From an uncultured Eubacteriales bacterium (lineage in GTDB: Bacteria > Bacillota > Clostridia > Peptostreptococcales > Anaerovoracaceae), in assembly GCA_900542295.1 (NCBI GenBank), contig UQNJ01000004.1, positions 62,001-126,000 of the forward strand: a stretch of 64,000 nt of DNA, written 5' to 3'. The notes under the pieces were generated by a model that had not been told where the DNA came from, did not search any database, and saw only the letters and a program-made list of their open reading frames with translations. A program made the translations under genes and the position numbers. This document shows positions 1-8,763 of the stretch, in pieces (the first letter of the stretch is position 1; every line of letters begins with the position of its first letter).

Positions 1-498
1 GTACATCAGCCCTCGTTCAAAAACGGCGTATGCCTTTGTTATATCATTTATGGAAAGGTCGTCTCTGAAATATCCCCCTTGCTGCCCTTCTATAGTTATC
101 TGCCTTAACAGTTTGTAGTATGTACGGCTTGGCTCAAGCATGTGGCGTTCGCCTTTTGTAACAAGCTGGGTTGAAAACAGCTGAGCCAGAAGAGATACGG
201 AGACAGTGTTTTCTATCATTATAAAAAGCTCACGATTTATAAATATGAGCTTCTGGAGGGGAGAAAGGGAAGGGTCCATTGTTTCTATCAATTCTTCATA
301 TTTTTCGTCAAATAAGTACGAAAGGGATGTCAAAAGAGCATCCTTTCCGTCGAAATAATGATAGAATGAGCCCTTAGAAGTGCCGGAAGCTTCTACTATT
401 TCATCTATGGTAGTATCATCGTATCCCTGCTGATAAAAAAGCTGCCACGCTGCTGAAACTATTTTTCCTTTTGTGTTTTTTGAATTCTTTTTTTTCAT
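1..498 (-). CDS. TetR/AcrR family transcriptional regulator, C-terminus cut by the window edge
   Basis: Reading the minus strand from 498 gives an open frame of 166 codons that runs off the left end. The N-terminus is a lysine/asparagine-rich start followed by a TetR helix-turn-helix (residues about 10-55) containing TTIDEIVEASGTSKGSFYHY, the classic recognition helix with the 'KGSFYHYF' signature. A CAGGAGG ribosome site lies 6-7 bases before the ATG. The rest is the variable ligand-binding helical domain. It is divergent from the amino-acid gene at 718, with 219 AT-rich bases between, so it may regulate itself and that operon; this is inference. The ligand cannot be told from sequence. The family call is firm and the target is unknown. 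Confidence 0.9.
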   Translation of the reverse strand, partial: MKKKNSKNTKGKIVSAAWQLFYQQGYDDTTIDEIVEASGTSKGSFYHYFDGKDALLTSLSYLFDEKYEELIETMDPSLSPLQKLIFINRELFIMIENTVSVSLLAQLFSTQLVTKGERHMLEPSRTYYKLLRQITIEGQQGGYFRDDLSINDITKAYAVFERGLMY

Positions 499-717
499 TT
501 TTAGCCTCCTGAAGTTTATTTCAAATGAAAATTTTAAATTTTATTTTTGATATATTTTTTAGTATAGAATTAAGTATAGTATAAAAATGTTGATATTTCA
601 ATATTTTTATTCAATGTGACAGTGTTAAAGTATAAAAAAGTACGGATTTAATTCTGTATTTTATTCTTGTGTTTAGTGTGGTAAAATAACCATGCTGAAA
701 AAAGAGAGGTAAAAGAA

Positions 718-1815
718 ATGAGTTTTAAATTAGCAAAGTATATAGAGCCTGATTTTACACAGGAAAAGTTTATAAATGCACCAGATGCAAAGCTGGTTAA
801 AGCACCGCATGCAAAAGCGGCGCCTAAGGGGTTTCATGCAACGTCTATATTCCCGGAATATTTTAAAATAGACGGACAATGGCATCTGGCAAGAGACAGC
901 AGAATGGATGCAGTTCCTGTCTGGGACGGAGAACAGGTGAAAGTGGTTGAGTTCAGAAATATAAAAGCTGACGATATGATTGTAGTAGGCAGAACGGAAG
1001 ATTGCAGCGAAGGAATATATGTACATGATGACTGCTGGCTGAGAGAAGAAGAGGAAGAGGTTAAAAATACCTTTGCATTCAGACAGGCAAGAAGCAGGGA
1101 GACCTCTTTTACTCAGGACTATAAGGAACTGGTAGAACTTTTGAAATATGAAAAAGCAAATAACGGATATGTTGTTTGGGTTCTTGGTCCTGCGTGCAGT
1201 TTCGACACCGAGGCAAGAAGAGTAATGGGCGAAATAATATCAAAGGGGTATTGCAATGCACTGCTTGCAGGTAATGCTCTTGCGACTCACGATTTGGAGG
1301 GCGGCTATCTGGGCACTGCGCTCGGATGCGATATCGTCAATCAGAAACAGCATTACATGGGACATTATAATCATCTGGACACAATAAATGCTATAAACAC
1401 ATACGAATCAATCCCTGCATTTATAGAGGGGGAAGGCATAAAGAACGGAATTATATATAATTGTGTTAAGAATAATGTACCATTTGTTTTAAATGGCTCC
1501 ATAAGGGATGACGGACCGCTTCCTGAAGTTTACGAAGATAATTATGTGGGACAGGATACAATTCGCTCTCATATACGAAAAGCGACGACGGTCATAGGAA
1601 TGGCAACAGTTCTTCACACGATAGCGGCAGGAAATATGACTCCTACTTACAGAGTTTTGGAAGACGGGACTGTAAGACCCATACATTTTTATATGGTTGA
1701 CACTTCTGAATTTGCAGCCAACAAGCTGGGAGACAGAGGCAGCCTGGCAGCTAAGGGAATAGTTACAAATGTTCAGGACTTTATGAAAAATTTAAGTGCA
1801 GGACTTAATTTATAA
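718..1815 (+). CDS. TIGR00300 family protein (LOR/SDH conserved region; ornithine cyclodeaminase-like)
   Basis: 365 residues, no signal peptide, probably cytoplasmic. The C-terminal two thirds carries the motifs I associate with the TIGR00300 family, whose archaeal members are ornithine cyclodeaminases and which is also found in bifunctional LOR/SDH enzymes: LLAGNALATHDLE, then a GHYNHLDTINAIN segment, then NNVPFVLNGSIRDDGPLPEV, then DRGSLAAKGIVT near the end. The N-terminal ~120 residues are the less conserved arm. It starts at an ATG preceded by AGAGGT. Twelve bases separate it from the Orn/Lys/Arg decarboxylase downstream, so the two are very likely co-transcribed and act on basic amino acids. 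Family membership is well supported; the exact reaction (ornithine to proline, or another) is inferred. Confidence 0.75.
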   Translation: MSFKLAKYIEPDFTQEKFINAPDAKLVKAPHAKAAPKGFHATSIFPEYFKIDGQWHLARDSRMDAVPVWDGEQVKVVEFRNIKADDMIVVGRTEDCSEGIYVHDDCWLREEEEEVKNTFAFRQARSRETSFTQDYKELVELLKYEKANNGYVVWVLGPACSFDTEARRVMGEIISKGYCNALLAGNALATHDLEGGYLGTALGCDIVNQKQHYMGHYNHLDTINAINTYESIPAFIEGEGIKNGIIYNCVKNNVPFVLNGSIRDDGPLPEVYEDNYVGQDTIRSHIRKATTVIGMATVLHTIAAGNMTPTYRVLEDGTVRPIHFYMVDTSEFAANKLGDRGSLAAKGIVTNVQDFMKNLSAGLNL

Positions 1816-1827
1816 CGGGAGAAAGCT

Positions 1828-3228
1828 TTGGAAAAAAGTCTTAAAAATTTTCTTGAAAAACATGCGCAGACAGATCCGGTATCATTTCATATGCCGGGAC
1901 ATAAAGGAAGAAATTTATGCCGGCAGCTTGGTATGAAAGGACTGCCTGATGATTTGCATGAATGGGATATAACTGAAATATCGGGAGCTGACAATCTTTT
2001 TCAGGCGGAAAGCATAATTGCGGAAACCATGAAAAAATATGAAAAGCTTTATGGATGTCTTAGATCATATCTGCTTGTTAATGGAAGTTCGGGAGGCATT
2101 ATATCTGCAATTCTGTCGTGCGTGCCAAAAGGCGGCAAGCTTGCGATGGCCAGAAATTGCCATAAATCCGTCTTTAACGCATTGACACTTGGGGATATAA
2201 CTCCCATATATATATATCCCGATACAATAAATGAATACGGCATACAGGGCATGATAACTCCTGATAAGGTTAAAGAAGTGTTTGCTGAGAATCCCGATAT
2301 AGATGCTGTAATTTTGGCAAGCCCCAACTATTACGGAATTTGCAGTGACATTGAAAAAATAGCTGAAATCGTACATGAAAACAATAAATGTCTGATTGTG
2401 GATCAGGCTCATGGAGCACATCTGAAATTTTTTGAAAAGGACATGCCTGCTGCGGCAGAGACATTGGGGGCGGATGCAGTAATAAACAGTACACATAAGA
2501 CATTAGCCTCGTTTACTCAGACTGCGGTACTTAACATATGCAGCAGCCGTATAGACTTACAGGCTCTGGAAAATAAGCTTCAAATGATGGAGAGTTCCAG
2601 CCCATCATATCCGTTAATGGCGACGCTTGACATAAATGCCGATCTGATTGCACAGCATGGCGGAAAGCTTATGAGAAAGTGGCAGGAAAATTTAGATTGG
2701 TTTTATTCTGAGGCTGAAAAAATACCGGGGCTGAGGCTTATGAGAACAGAGGGACTTGATCGTACAAAGCTTAATATAGACATGTCTTATTATGGTTTTG
2801 ACGGAGCGGCACTTGAGAAATGGCTTATGAAGAAAAAAATCTTTGCGGAACTTGTCTCCGGAAATATTGTAATGTGCATGACAGGTATAGGGAATGTTCG
2901 CAGTGACTATGAAAGACTTGTTGATGCATTAAGAGAATTAAGCGGCAGAGACAGCATTGATGCAAGGGAAAATCCAATCAGACCGAAAGTGTGGGAACAC
3001 AGGCTTAAGTGGCAGGGAATATCTGAGCATAATGAGCTTGTTTCCATCGATGAGGCTGCCGGCAGAGTATGTGGAGGGGCAATTATTCCATATCCGCCGG
3101 GTATTCCTATAGCTTGCCCGGGAGAGGTTCTTGAAAAAGATGTAATGGAATATATAAAAGAGCTGAGAATGTCAGGCGAAAAGGTGATAGGAATCAGTAA
3201 AGACATGAAAGTTTTGGTAGGAAAGTAA
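1828..3228 (+). CDS. Orn/Lys/Arg decarboxylase, PLP fold type I
   Basis: 466 residues; the start codon is TTG (1828-1830) with GGGAG seven bases upstream. It has the features of the SpeA/YaaO-type basic amino acid decarboxylases: N-terminal SFHMPGHKGR, GADNLFQAESII, the PLP-phosphate region NGSSGGIISAILSC, the aspartate of VDQAHGAHL, and the PLP lysine in STHKTLASFTQTAVLN. The C-terminal domain has PYPPGIPIACPGE, typical of the family. It should decarboxylate arginine, lysine or ornithine in the cytoplasm to give agmatine, cadaverine or putrescine; specificity cannot be read. Its length suits the smaller Gram-positive branch rather than the large inducible E. coli enzymes. It is the second gene of a two-gene unit and is followed by a terminator. 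Confidence 0.88.
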   Translation: MEKSLKNFLEKHAQTDPVSFHMPGHKGRNLCRQLGMKGLPDDLHEWDITEISGADNLFQAESIIAETMKKYEKLYGCLRSYLLVNGSSGGIISAILSCVPKGGKLAMARNCHKSVFNALTLGDITPIYIYPDTINEYGIQGMITPDKVKEVFAENPDIDAVILASPNYYGICSDIEKIAEIVHENNKCLIVDQAHGAHLKFFEKDMPAAAETLGADAVINSTHKTLASFTQTAVLNICSSRIDLQALENKLQMMESSSPSYPLMATLDINADLIAQHGGKLMRKWQENLDWFYSEAEKIPGLRLMRTEGLDRTKLNIDMSYYGFDGAALEKWLMKKKIFAELVSGNIVMCMTGIGNVRSDYERLVDALRELSGRDSIDARENPIRPKVWEHRLKWQGISEHNELVSIDEAAGRVCGGAIIPYPPGIPIACPGEVLEKDVMEYIKELRMSGEKVIGISKDMKVLVGK

Positions 3229-3234
3229 ATTTTT

Positions 3235-3287
3235 GAGGCAAAGCCGGTGGCGCCGATAAGGTGTTATTACGGCGATGCCTCTTTTTT
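3235..3287 (+). terminator. Rho-independent terminator after the decarboxylase
   Basis: A GAGGCA / TGCCTC outer stem encloses a CGCCG / CGGCG inner stem and is followed by TTTTTT at 3282-3287. It lies seven bases after the decarboxylase stop codon. Confidence 0.8.
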
Positions 3288-3583
3288 GTGCAGAATCGGA
3301 TACTTTGGTATACATATCTGCTTTGCAGAAATTGCCAATAAAAGCAATGTTTTGATGATAAAGCTGAGGGTAAAAGAAAAACAGCAGACGAAATTTTTTG
3401 ATAATAAAATATAAGAACCCTTTGGAAATACGGCAAATTGCTTCGCCTTTAGCAGACAATGCCATTTGAGAGAAGAACTTCATGTTAATTATAAGTCAAA
3501 TTTTTGTTGGATTTTGCGGCGATTTGTTGTATAATGTATTTTGAATGGATATGTACAAATTTTAGAAAGGAAGGTCTCAACAA
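3288..3583. other. Leader region of the rnf operon
   Basis: About 300 bases between the terminator and rnfC. I see no gene or known riboswitch in it. A reading frame on the minus strand here has no ribosome site or recognisable protein. The right end holds the rnf promoter (3507-3535) and an AGAAAGGAAGG ribosome site before rnfC. Confidence 0.5.
3507..3535 (+). promoter_or_regulatory. Predicted sigma-A promoter of the rnf operon
   Basis: TTGGAT (3507-3512), a 17-base spacer, then a perfect TATAAT (3530-3535). It lies about 50 bases before rnfC and is the only good promoter-like site in the gap. Confidence 0.7.
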
Positions 3584-4894
3584 ATGAGTCACAAACATTT
3601 ACACAGCATTCATGTGAGCCATTACAAGCACACTGCCGGTTGTGCAACAGAAGTAATGCCTGTTCCTGATGTTGTAAAAATTTCCATGTCTCAGCATATT
3701 GGAGCGCCTTGCAAGCCTTTGGTAAAAAAGGGCGACTATGTTAAGGTAGGCCAGCTTATAGGCGATGTTGACGCTTTTGTCAGCGCACCTATTCACTCCA
3801 GTGTTTCGGGAACGGTGACTGGCATAGAAGAGCAGAGATCTGCCGTTGGAGGCAGCGATACTCTTGTTGTTATCGAGACAGATAAGAAACAGGAAATTTA
3901 CGAAGGCATCAAGCCTCCTGTAGTTGAAGATTTACAGGGGTTTGTAAAAGCCATAAGAGATAGCGGATTAGTTGGACTTGGTGGTGCATCATTCCCTACT
4001 CACATTAAATTCAATCCAAGAAACATCGATGAAGTACATACTTTAATTGTAAACGCAGCAGAGTGTGAGCCGTTTATCACATCCGACCACAGACTCATGC
4101 TGGAAGACGCAGAGGATCTCATCAGCGGAATGCAGCTTGCAATGAAGTATATAGGACTGGATGAAGGCTTCATTGGAATTGAAGAAAATAAACCTGACGC
4201 AATAGCGCATCTTGACAAGATGCTGGCGGACAAGGGAATAACAAATATCAAGACATTTAAACTTCAGGCAAGATACCCTAAGGGAGCCGAAAGAGTTTTG
4301 GTATATGAAATTACAGGAAAGACAATGAACGCAGGAGTATTGCCTGCTGACCTTGGAGTAATTCTTTCCAACGTAACAACATTTGCCAAGGTTGGTGAAT
4401 ATTTCAGAACAGGTATGCCTCTTGTTTCAAAGAGAATGACTGTAGACGGTGATGCTGTTGCACAGCCTAAGAATGTTATAGCACCTATAGGAGCCATGAT
4501 AAATGATGTTATAGGTTTTTGCGGCGGATACAAACAGGAACCTCGCAAGATCTTGATGGGCGGCCCTATGATGGGAAGAGCTATATTCTCTGATGAGATG
4601 CCTATAGTAAAGAATAATAATGCTATTCTTGCATTTTCAAAAGAACAGTCAATGGTCAAGGAAGAGACTGCCTGCATCAACTGCGGAAGATGCCATCAGG
4701 CATGTCCTTTCAACCTTATTCCTACTGCTTTGGCAGATGCATATGACAGAAGAGATGCACAGGCTCTGGCAGATCTTAAAGTTATGCAGTGCATGGAGTG
4801 CGGCAGCTGTTCATATGTATGTCCTGCGAGAAGACCTCTGGGATTCACAAACAAGCTCGGAAAGGCTGTTGTAAAGGAGGCTGGAATCAAGTAA
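3584..4894 (+). CDS. rnfC: Rnf complex subunit C, NADH-oxidising Fe-S flavoprotein subunit
   Basis: 436 residues. RnfC is the peripheral, cytoplasmic subunit through which the Rnf complex exchanges electrons with NAD. The N-terminal barrel-sandwich domain (KPLVKKGDYVKVGQLIGD, then HSSVSGTV) is followed by the Nqo1-type FMN/NAD region with GLGGASFPTHIK, then two [4Fe-4S] sites near the C-terminus, CINCGRCHQACP and CMECGSCSYVCP, each followed by proline as expected. The length is normal for the short Gram-positive form that lacks the long alanine-rich tail of gammaproteobacterial RnfC. It is the first gene of rnfCDGEAB, and its stop overlaps the rnfD start (TAATG). Confidence 0.97.
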   Translation: MSHKHLHSIHVSHYKHTAGCATEVMPVPDVVKISMSQHIGAPCKPLVKKGDYVKVGQLIGDVDAFVSAPIHSSVSGTVTGIEEQRSAVGGSDTLVVIETDKKQEIYEGIKPPVVEDLQGFVKAIRDSGLVGLGGASFPTHIKFNPRNIDEVHTLIVNAAECEPFITSDHRLMLEDAEDLISGMQLAMKYIGLDEGFIGIEENKPDAIAHLDKMLADKGITNIKTFKLQARYPKGAERVLVYEITGKTMNAGVLPADLGVILSNVTTFAKVGEYFRTGMPLVSKRMTVDGDAVAQPKNVIAPIGAMINDVIGFCGGYKQEPRKILMGGPMMGRAIFSDEMPIVKNNNAILAFSKEQSMVKEETACINCGRCHQACPFNLIPTALADAYDRRDAQALADLKVMQCMECGSCSYVCPARRPLGFTNKLGKAVVKEAGIK

Positions 4895-5868
4895 TGGAAA
4901 AGAAAACATACAGTAATTTAGTAGTATCATCAGCTCCTCATATAGTAAGCAATGTGGATACTACAAGAATCATGGCTATGGTAATCATGGCACTTGTACC
5001 TTCATTCCTCGTAAGCGTATATGTGTTTGGAATGAGAGTTATATCACTGACCTTAGTTTGTATCGTTTCTGCTGTATTCTTTGAATGGATATGGAATGTC
5101 TTGATGCACAGAAGACAGACTATCGGTGATCTTAGTGCCGCATTGACAGGCCTTCTCATAGCATTTAATGTGCCTTCGGGTCTTCCTTATTGGATGGCTA
5201 TACTGGGATGCTTTGTAGCTATAATCGTTGTAAAGCAGCTTTTCGGAGGCATAGGCAAGAATATCGCAAACCCTGCGATTACAGCAAGAATTGTGCTGTT
5301 TATTTCTTTTGCAACTGAAATGACAACATGGCCGCTTCCAAGAATGGCAGCAGACACAACTTCTACAGCAACTCCTTTAGGAGTGCTTGCAGAGGGCAGC
5401 GGAGAGCTTCCGTCAAACATGGAAATGTTCCTTGGCTTCATAGGAGGTTCCATGGGCGAAGTAAGCGCCATTGCACTTCTTTTGGGTGGACTGTTCCTGA
5501 TTTGGAAGAAGATAATAAGCCCTATTATTCCTGCATGCTTCATAGGAACTGTATTCGTATTTGCAGCGATCTACTACGGAGCAACCGGAGGAGATGCCTT
5601 TAATATGGCTATATTCCATGTGCTGGCCGGCGGCGTTATGTTGGGTGCATTCTTTATGGCAACTGACTATGTTACAACACCGCTTCTGCCAATGGGTAAA
5701 GTAGTGTTCGGAATAGGATGCGGTCTTATAACTATGGTTATAAGAATATGGGGACAATATCCGGAAGGCGTATCTTTCTCAATTCTGATCATGAACTGCC
5801 TGACACCGCTCATCAACAACTTCTTCCAGAAGAGAATGTATGGAGGTGCTAAGAAAAATGAAAAATAA
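4894..5868 (+). CDS. rnfD: Rnf complex subunit D, membrane flavoprotein
   Basis: 324 residues when started at the ATG overlapping the rnfC stop; an in-frame ATG further upstream lies within rnfC and is not used. The start has AAAGGAGG upstream at a rather long spacing (13 bases). RnfD is an integral membrane subunit (NqrB/RnfD family) carrying covalent FMN on a threonine. The likely attachment site is in DTTSTATPLG (about residue 155), matching the family's S/T-x-ATPL motif. Many hydrophobic helices follow, including IISPIIPACFIGTVFVFAAI and GVMLGAFFMATDYVTTPL. ApbE, which attaches FMN to such sites, is encoded 6 kb downstream (11329). Confidence 0.96.
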   Translation: MEKKTYSNLVVSSAPHIVSNVDTTRIMAMVIMALVPSFLVSVYVFGMRVISLTLVCIVSAVFFEWIWNVLMHRRQTIGDLSAALTGLLIAFNVPSGLPYWMAILGCFVAIIVVKQLFGGIGKNIANPAITARIVLFISFATEMTTWPLPRMAADTTSTATPLGVLAEGSGELPSNMEMFLGFIGGSMGEVSAIALLLGGLFLIWKKIISPIIPACFIGTVFVFAAIYYGATGGDAFNMAIFHVLAGGVMLGAFFMATDYVTTPLLPMGKVVFGIGCGLITMVIRIWGQYPEGVSFSILIMNCLTPLINNFFQKRMYGGAKKNEK

Positions 5869-6430
5869 TACATTTAAAGAATACATACAGCCGGTAGTCG
5901 TGTTGGTGGCTATATGTCTGGTGATTACCTTTGCACTTGCATATGTAAACTCCGTAACATCACCTATAATTGCAGAAAATTCAGCTAAGGCAGCAGATGC
6001 TTCAAGAGCAGAGCTTCTTCCTGCGGCAGAATCTTTTGAAAAGTATGACGGAGACTTAGTAGTTGCGGTTCCGGATAAAGTATTTGTTACGGAATGTTAT
6101 GTAGCTGATGGAGTAGGTATGGTAGTTACCGTTCAGTCGGCATCTTTCGGCGGTCTGCTTACAGAAATGATAGGTATAGATAACGAAGGCAGCATAACAG
6201 GCGTAAAGGTAACAGCTCATGGTGATACAAAGGGTCTTGGCACGAAGGCTCATGAATCAGGCTACCTGAAGCAGTATCAGGGTCTGACAGAGCTTGCAGA
6301 CGCAGAAAACATCAAAGGTGATTCAGCTGTATCATATATAAGCGGAGCTACTATATCTTCCAATGGAGTATATCAGGGTGTATGCGTAGCATTACAGCAA
6401 TATGAAGCAGTTCAAGGAGGTGCTAACTAA
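5858..6430 (+). CDS. rnfG: Rnf complex subunit G, covalent-FMN subunit
   Basis: 190 residues. The start is placed at 5858 because GGAGGTG lies nine bases upstream inside the end of rnfD; the earlier in-frame ATG at 5840 overlaps that site. There is one N-terminal transmembrane helix (PVVVLVAICLVITFALAYV) and then an extracytoplasmic FMN_bind domain. The flavinylation motif SGATISSNGV near residue 165 carries the threonine expected to receive FMN from ApbE. It overlaps rnfD by 11 bases and ends in TAATG, where rnfE begins. Confidence 0.96.
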   Translation: MKNNTFKEYIQPVVVLVAICLVITFALAYVNSVTSPIIAENSAKAADASRAELLPAAESFEKYDGDLVVAVPDKVFVTECYVADGVGMVVTVQSASFGGLLTEMIGIDNEGSITGVKVTAHGDTKGLGTKAHESGYLKQYQGLTELADAENIKGDSAVSYISGATISSNGVYQGVCVALQQYEAVQGGAN

Positions 6431-7173
6431 TGAAAGAAAAAGCAAGTAGATTAGCAGTCCTCACTAAGGGTATAATTAAGGAAAACCCTAATCTGGTACT
6501 GTTACTTGGTACCTGTCCTACGCTGGCCACAACATCTTCGGCATTTAACGGCATGGGTATGGGTATTGCGGCAACTGCCGTATTGATTTGTTCCAATATA
6601 GTTATTTCGCTGTTGGCGAAAGTTATTCCCGATAAAGTCAGAATCCCTTGCTACATAGTAGTAATAGCAGGATTCGTAACATTGGTACAGTTTATCGTTC
6701 AGGCATTTGCTGAGCCGCTCTATAATTCATTGGGCGTGTTCCTGCCTCTAATTGTAGTTAACTGTATAATACTTGGAAGAGCAGAAATGTTCGCTAACAA
6801 GAACGGCGTTCTTGATTCAGCTCTTGACGGTATAGGTATGGGTCTTGGATTTACTTTATCTTTGACTTTTATCGGAGCTATAAGAGAAATAATCGGAGCC
6901 GGAACAATTTTCTCCGGATTCTTCCTCGGAAGTGAAGAATTGGTTCAGAAACTTACCATTTCCATACCGTTTATTTCAGAACATCCAATGCTTATCGTAG
7001 CTCTGGCACCGGGCGGATTCTTTATCTATGCATGTGCTATAGCTATAGTAAACAAGATTTTACAGTCCAAGGGCAAAAAGCCAAGAACTTTCAGCTGTCA
7101 GGGATGCGCATTGGCTTCCGTATGTCAGCAGGAGAAGTGTATTGAGGAATTAGAGAAAGGAGTTGAAGCATAA
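6430..7173 (+). CDS. rnfE: Rnf complex subunit E, membrane subunit with a cysteine-rich tail
   Basis: 247 residues. This is a NqrD/RnfE-type six-helix membrane protein; RnfA and RnfE are paired, inverted-topology homologues that hold a [2Fe-2S] centre within the membrane. The core has TCPTLATTSSAFNGMGMG and LIVVNCIILGRAE, the conserved cysteine-bearing segments. Beyond the last helix the protein carries a basic stretch (SKGKKPRTFS) and then CQGCALASVCQQEKC, four cysteines in 15 residues, which the minimal family does not need. AAGGAGGTG precedes the start, and its stop overlaps rnfA. Confidence 0.95.
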   Translation: MKEKASRLAVLTKGIIKENPNLVLLLGTCPTLATTSSAFNGMGMGIAATAVLICSNIVISLLAKVIPDKVRIPCYIVVIAGFVTLVQFIVQAFAEPLYNSLGVFLPLIVVNCIILGRAEMFANKNGVLDSALDGIGMGLGFTLSLTFIGAIREIIGAGTIFSGFFLGSEELVQKLTISIPFISEHPMLIVALAPGGFFIYACAIAIVNKILQSKGKKPRTFSCQGCALASVCQQEKCIEELEKGVEA

Positions 7174-7748
7174 TGTCAGGTTATTTAACTATATTGCTGG
7201 GAATTATCCTGGTAAACAACTATGTTCTCGCTCAGTTCCTCGGTATATGTCCGTTCCTTGGAGTATCAAAGAAGCTTGATTCGGCAGTAGGAATGGGAGT
7301 GGCCGTTATATTCGTAATGGTACTGGCTACTGCTGTAACATGGCCGATAATGCAGGTTCTGACCGACCTGAACATTGCATATTTGCAGACAATAGTATTT
7401 ATACTTATAATTGCTGCCCTGGTACAGTTTGTTGAAATGGCGCTCAAGAAATTTATACCGGCACTTCACAAGTCGCTTGGTGTTTACCTTCCGCTTATAA
7501 CAACCAACTGCGCTGTACTTGGTGTATGTATTTCCAACATTGACTCTGGATACAACTATCTCGAATCATTGGTAAACTCATTTGGTGCGGGAGCAGGTTT
7601 CCTGCTTGCAATGGTGATTTTCTCCGGCATGAGAAGCAAATTAGAAGGAAATACAGACATACCTGCTTCATTCCAGGGCGTTCCGATTACCATGACTGCG
7701 GCAGCTCTTCTGTCTCTGGCATTCATGGGATTCGGCGGTTTAGTGTAA
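7173..7748 (+). CDS. rnfA: Rnf complex subunit A, membrane subunit
   Basis: 191 residues, the usual family length, with six hydrophobic segments. Conserved features are NNYVLAQFLGICPFLGVS at the N-terminus and LITTNCAVLGVCI in the middle, which hold the cysteines of the intramembrane Fe-S centre shared with RnfE. GAGAAAGGAG lies upstream of the ATG, which overlaps the rnfE stop (TAATG). With the other subunits it forms the ferredoxin:NAD oxidoreductase that pumps Na+ or H+ out of the cell; the coupling ion cannot be read from this sequence. Confidence 0.96.
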   Translation: MSGYLTILLGIILVNNYVLAQFLGICPFLGVSKKLDSAVGMGVAVIFVMVLATAVTWPIMQVLTDLNIAYLQTIVFILIIAALVQFVEMALKKFIPALHKSLGVYLPLITTNCAVLGVCISNIDSGYNYLESLVNSFGAGAGFLLAMVIFSGMRSKLEGNTDIPASFQGVPITMTAAALLSLAFMGFGGLV

Positions 7749-7765
7749 AGGAGGCGAGTTAAGAA

Positions 7766-8599
7766 ATGATGGATATTTTGACACCGGTATTGCTGGTAGT
7801 AGCAATAGGATTCGTCTTCGCAGTTATTTTGACTGTTGCATCAAAAATATTCTTTGTACCTGTAGATGAAACAGTAACAAACCTTAGAGCAGAACTTCCC
7901 GGAGCAAACTGCGGTGCTTGCGGTTTTGCGGGATGTGATGACTATGCTGCGGCTCTGGCTGCTGACCATTCCATAGGGACTTCAAAGTGCCCTGTAGGAG
8001 GAGCAGATGTTGCTGTTAAGCTGGCAGAAATTTTAGGTGTGGAAGCAGGTTCAGCAGAACCTCAGGTTGCCGTTGTTATGTGTAACGGAAATGCACAGGC
8101 TTCAAAGAAGCTTATGGAATATCAGGGCCTTTCCACATGTGCAGCAGCAAAACAGCTGTTTGGAGGTCTGAATATGTGCGCTCATGGATGCCTGGGTCTT
8201 GGCGATTGTCAGGCAGCATGTCCTTACGGCGCAATACAGGTATGTGACGGCGTAGCAGTAGTAAACAGAGACGTATGTGTAGGATGCGGTATTTGTGCAA
8301 ATACATGTCCTAACCATGTTATAAGAATTGCCCCTGCTAAAAACAAAGTTATCGTTCAGTGTAACTCGAAGGATACGGGGGCTAAGACAAGAAAAGCTTG
8401 TTCCAACGGTTGCATCGGATGCAAGAAATGCGAAAAAGTATGTAAGTTCGATGCAATCAAGGTTGAAGATAATCATGCTATGATAGATCCTGAGAAGTGC
8501 AAGAACTGCGGACTTTGTGCAAAAGAATGTCCGACCGGAGCTATCATAAATATGAGAGCGAAGAGAAAACCGGCAGCTCCTGCTAAAGCAGAAGCATAA
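7766..8599 (+). CDS. rnfB: Rnf complex subunit B, polyferredoxin
   Basis: 277 residues. An N-terminal anchor helix (LLVVAIGFVFAVILTVASKI) is followed by the RnfB-type [4Fe-4S] domain NCGACGFAGCDDYAAAL with KCPVGG, then CAHGCLGLGDCQAACPYGAI, CVGCGICANTCP, CIGCKKCEKVCK and CKNCGLCAKECP: several cubane clusters that pass electrons from reduced ferredoxin into the complex. The C-terminal tail is lysine/alanine/proline-rich. GGAGG lies 11 bases before the ATG at 7766; an adjacent ATG at 7769 is also possible. It is the last gene of the operon and is followed by a terminator. Confidence 0.96.
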   Translation: MMDILTPVLLVVAIGFVFAVILTVASKIFFVPVDETVTNLRAELPGANCGACGFAGCDDYAAALAADHSIGTSKCPVGGADVAVKLAEILGVEAGSAEPQVAVVMCNGNAQASKKLMEYQGLSTCAAAKQLFGGLNMCAHGCLGLGDCQAACPYGAIQVCDGVAVVNRDVCVGCGICANTCPNHVIRIAPAKNKVIVQCNSKDTGAKTRKACSNGCIGCKKCEKVCKFDAIKVEDNHAMIDPEKCKNCGLCAKECPTGAIINMRAKRKPAAPAKAEA

Positions 8600-8627
8600 A
8601 ACTTACCTTTCTAATAAGGATATTTCA

Positions 8628-8656
8628 GCCCCGGCCAATCAGGTCGGGGCATTTGT
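8628..8656 (+). terminator. Terminator of the rnf operon
   Basis: A nine-base stem GCCCCGGCC / GGTCGGGGC (one wobble pair) with a five-base loop, followed by a short ATTTGTT tail. The stem is GC-strong but the U tract is weak, so some read-through into the cold-shock gene is possible. Confidence 0.75.
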
Positions 8657-8662
8657 TATGTA

Positions 8663-8691
8663 TTGACTTTTGAACAAATTTATGTAATAAT
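8663..8691 (+). promoter_or_regulatory. Predicted sigma-A promoter of the cold-shock gene
   Basis: TTGACT (8663-8668) and AATAAT (8686-8691) at 17-base spacing. This leaves an untranslated leader of about 65 bases, shorter than the long thermosensing leader of E. coli cspA. Confidence 0.6.
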
Positions 8692-8763
8692 ACTTTTAGT
8701 ATTCATTGTAAGGTGTGCGTTGTTATATTGGGTACGGAATTTTTACGATATGGAGGTACCCAA

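Noticed and set aside
3172..3483. A 103-codon minus-strand frame between the decarboxylase and rnfC
   Set aside because: It spans a terminator, overlaps the decarboxylase end, and has no ribosome site or recognisable protein.
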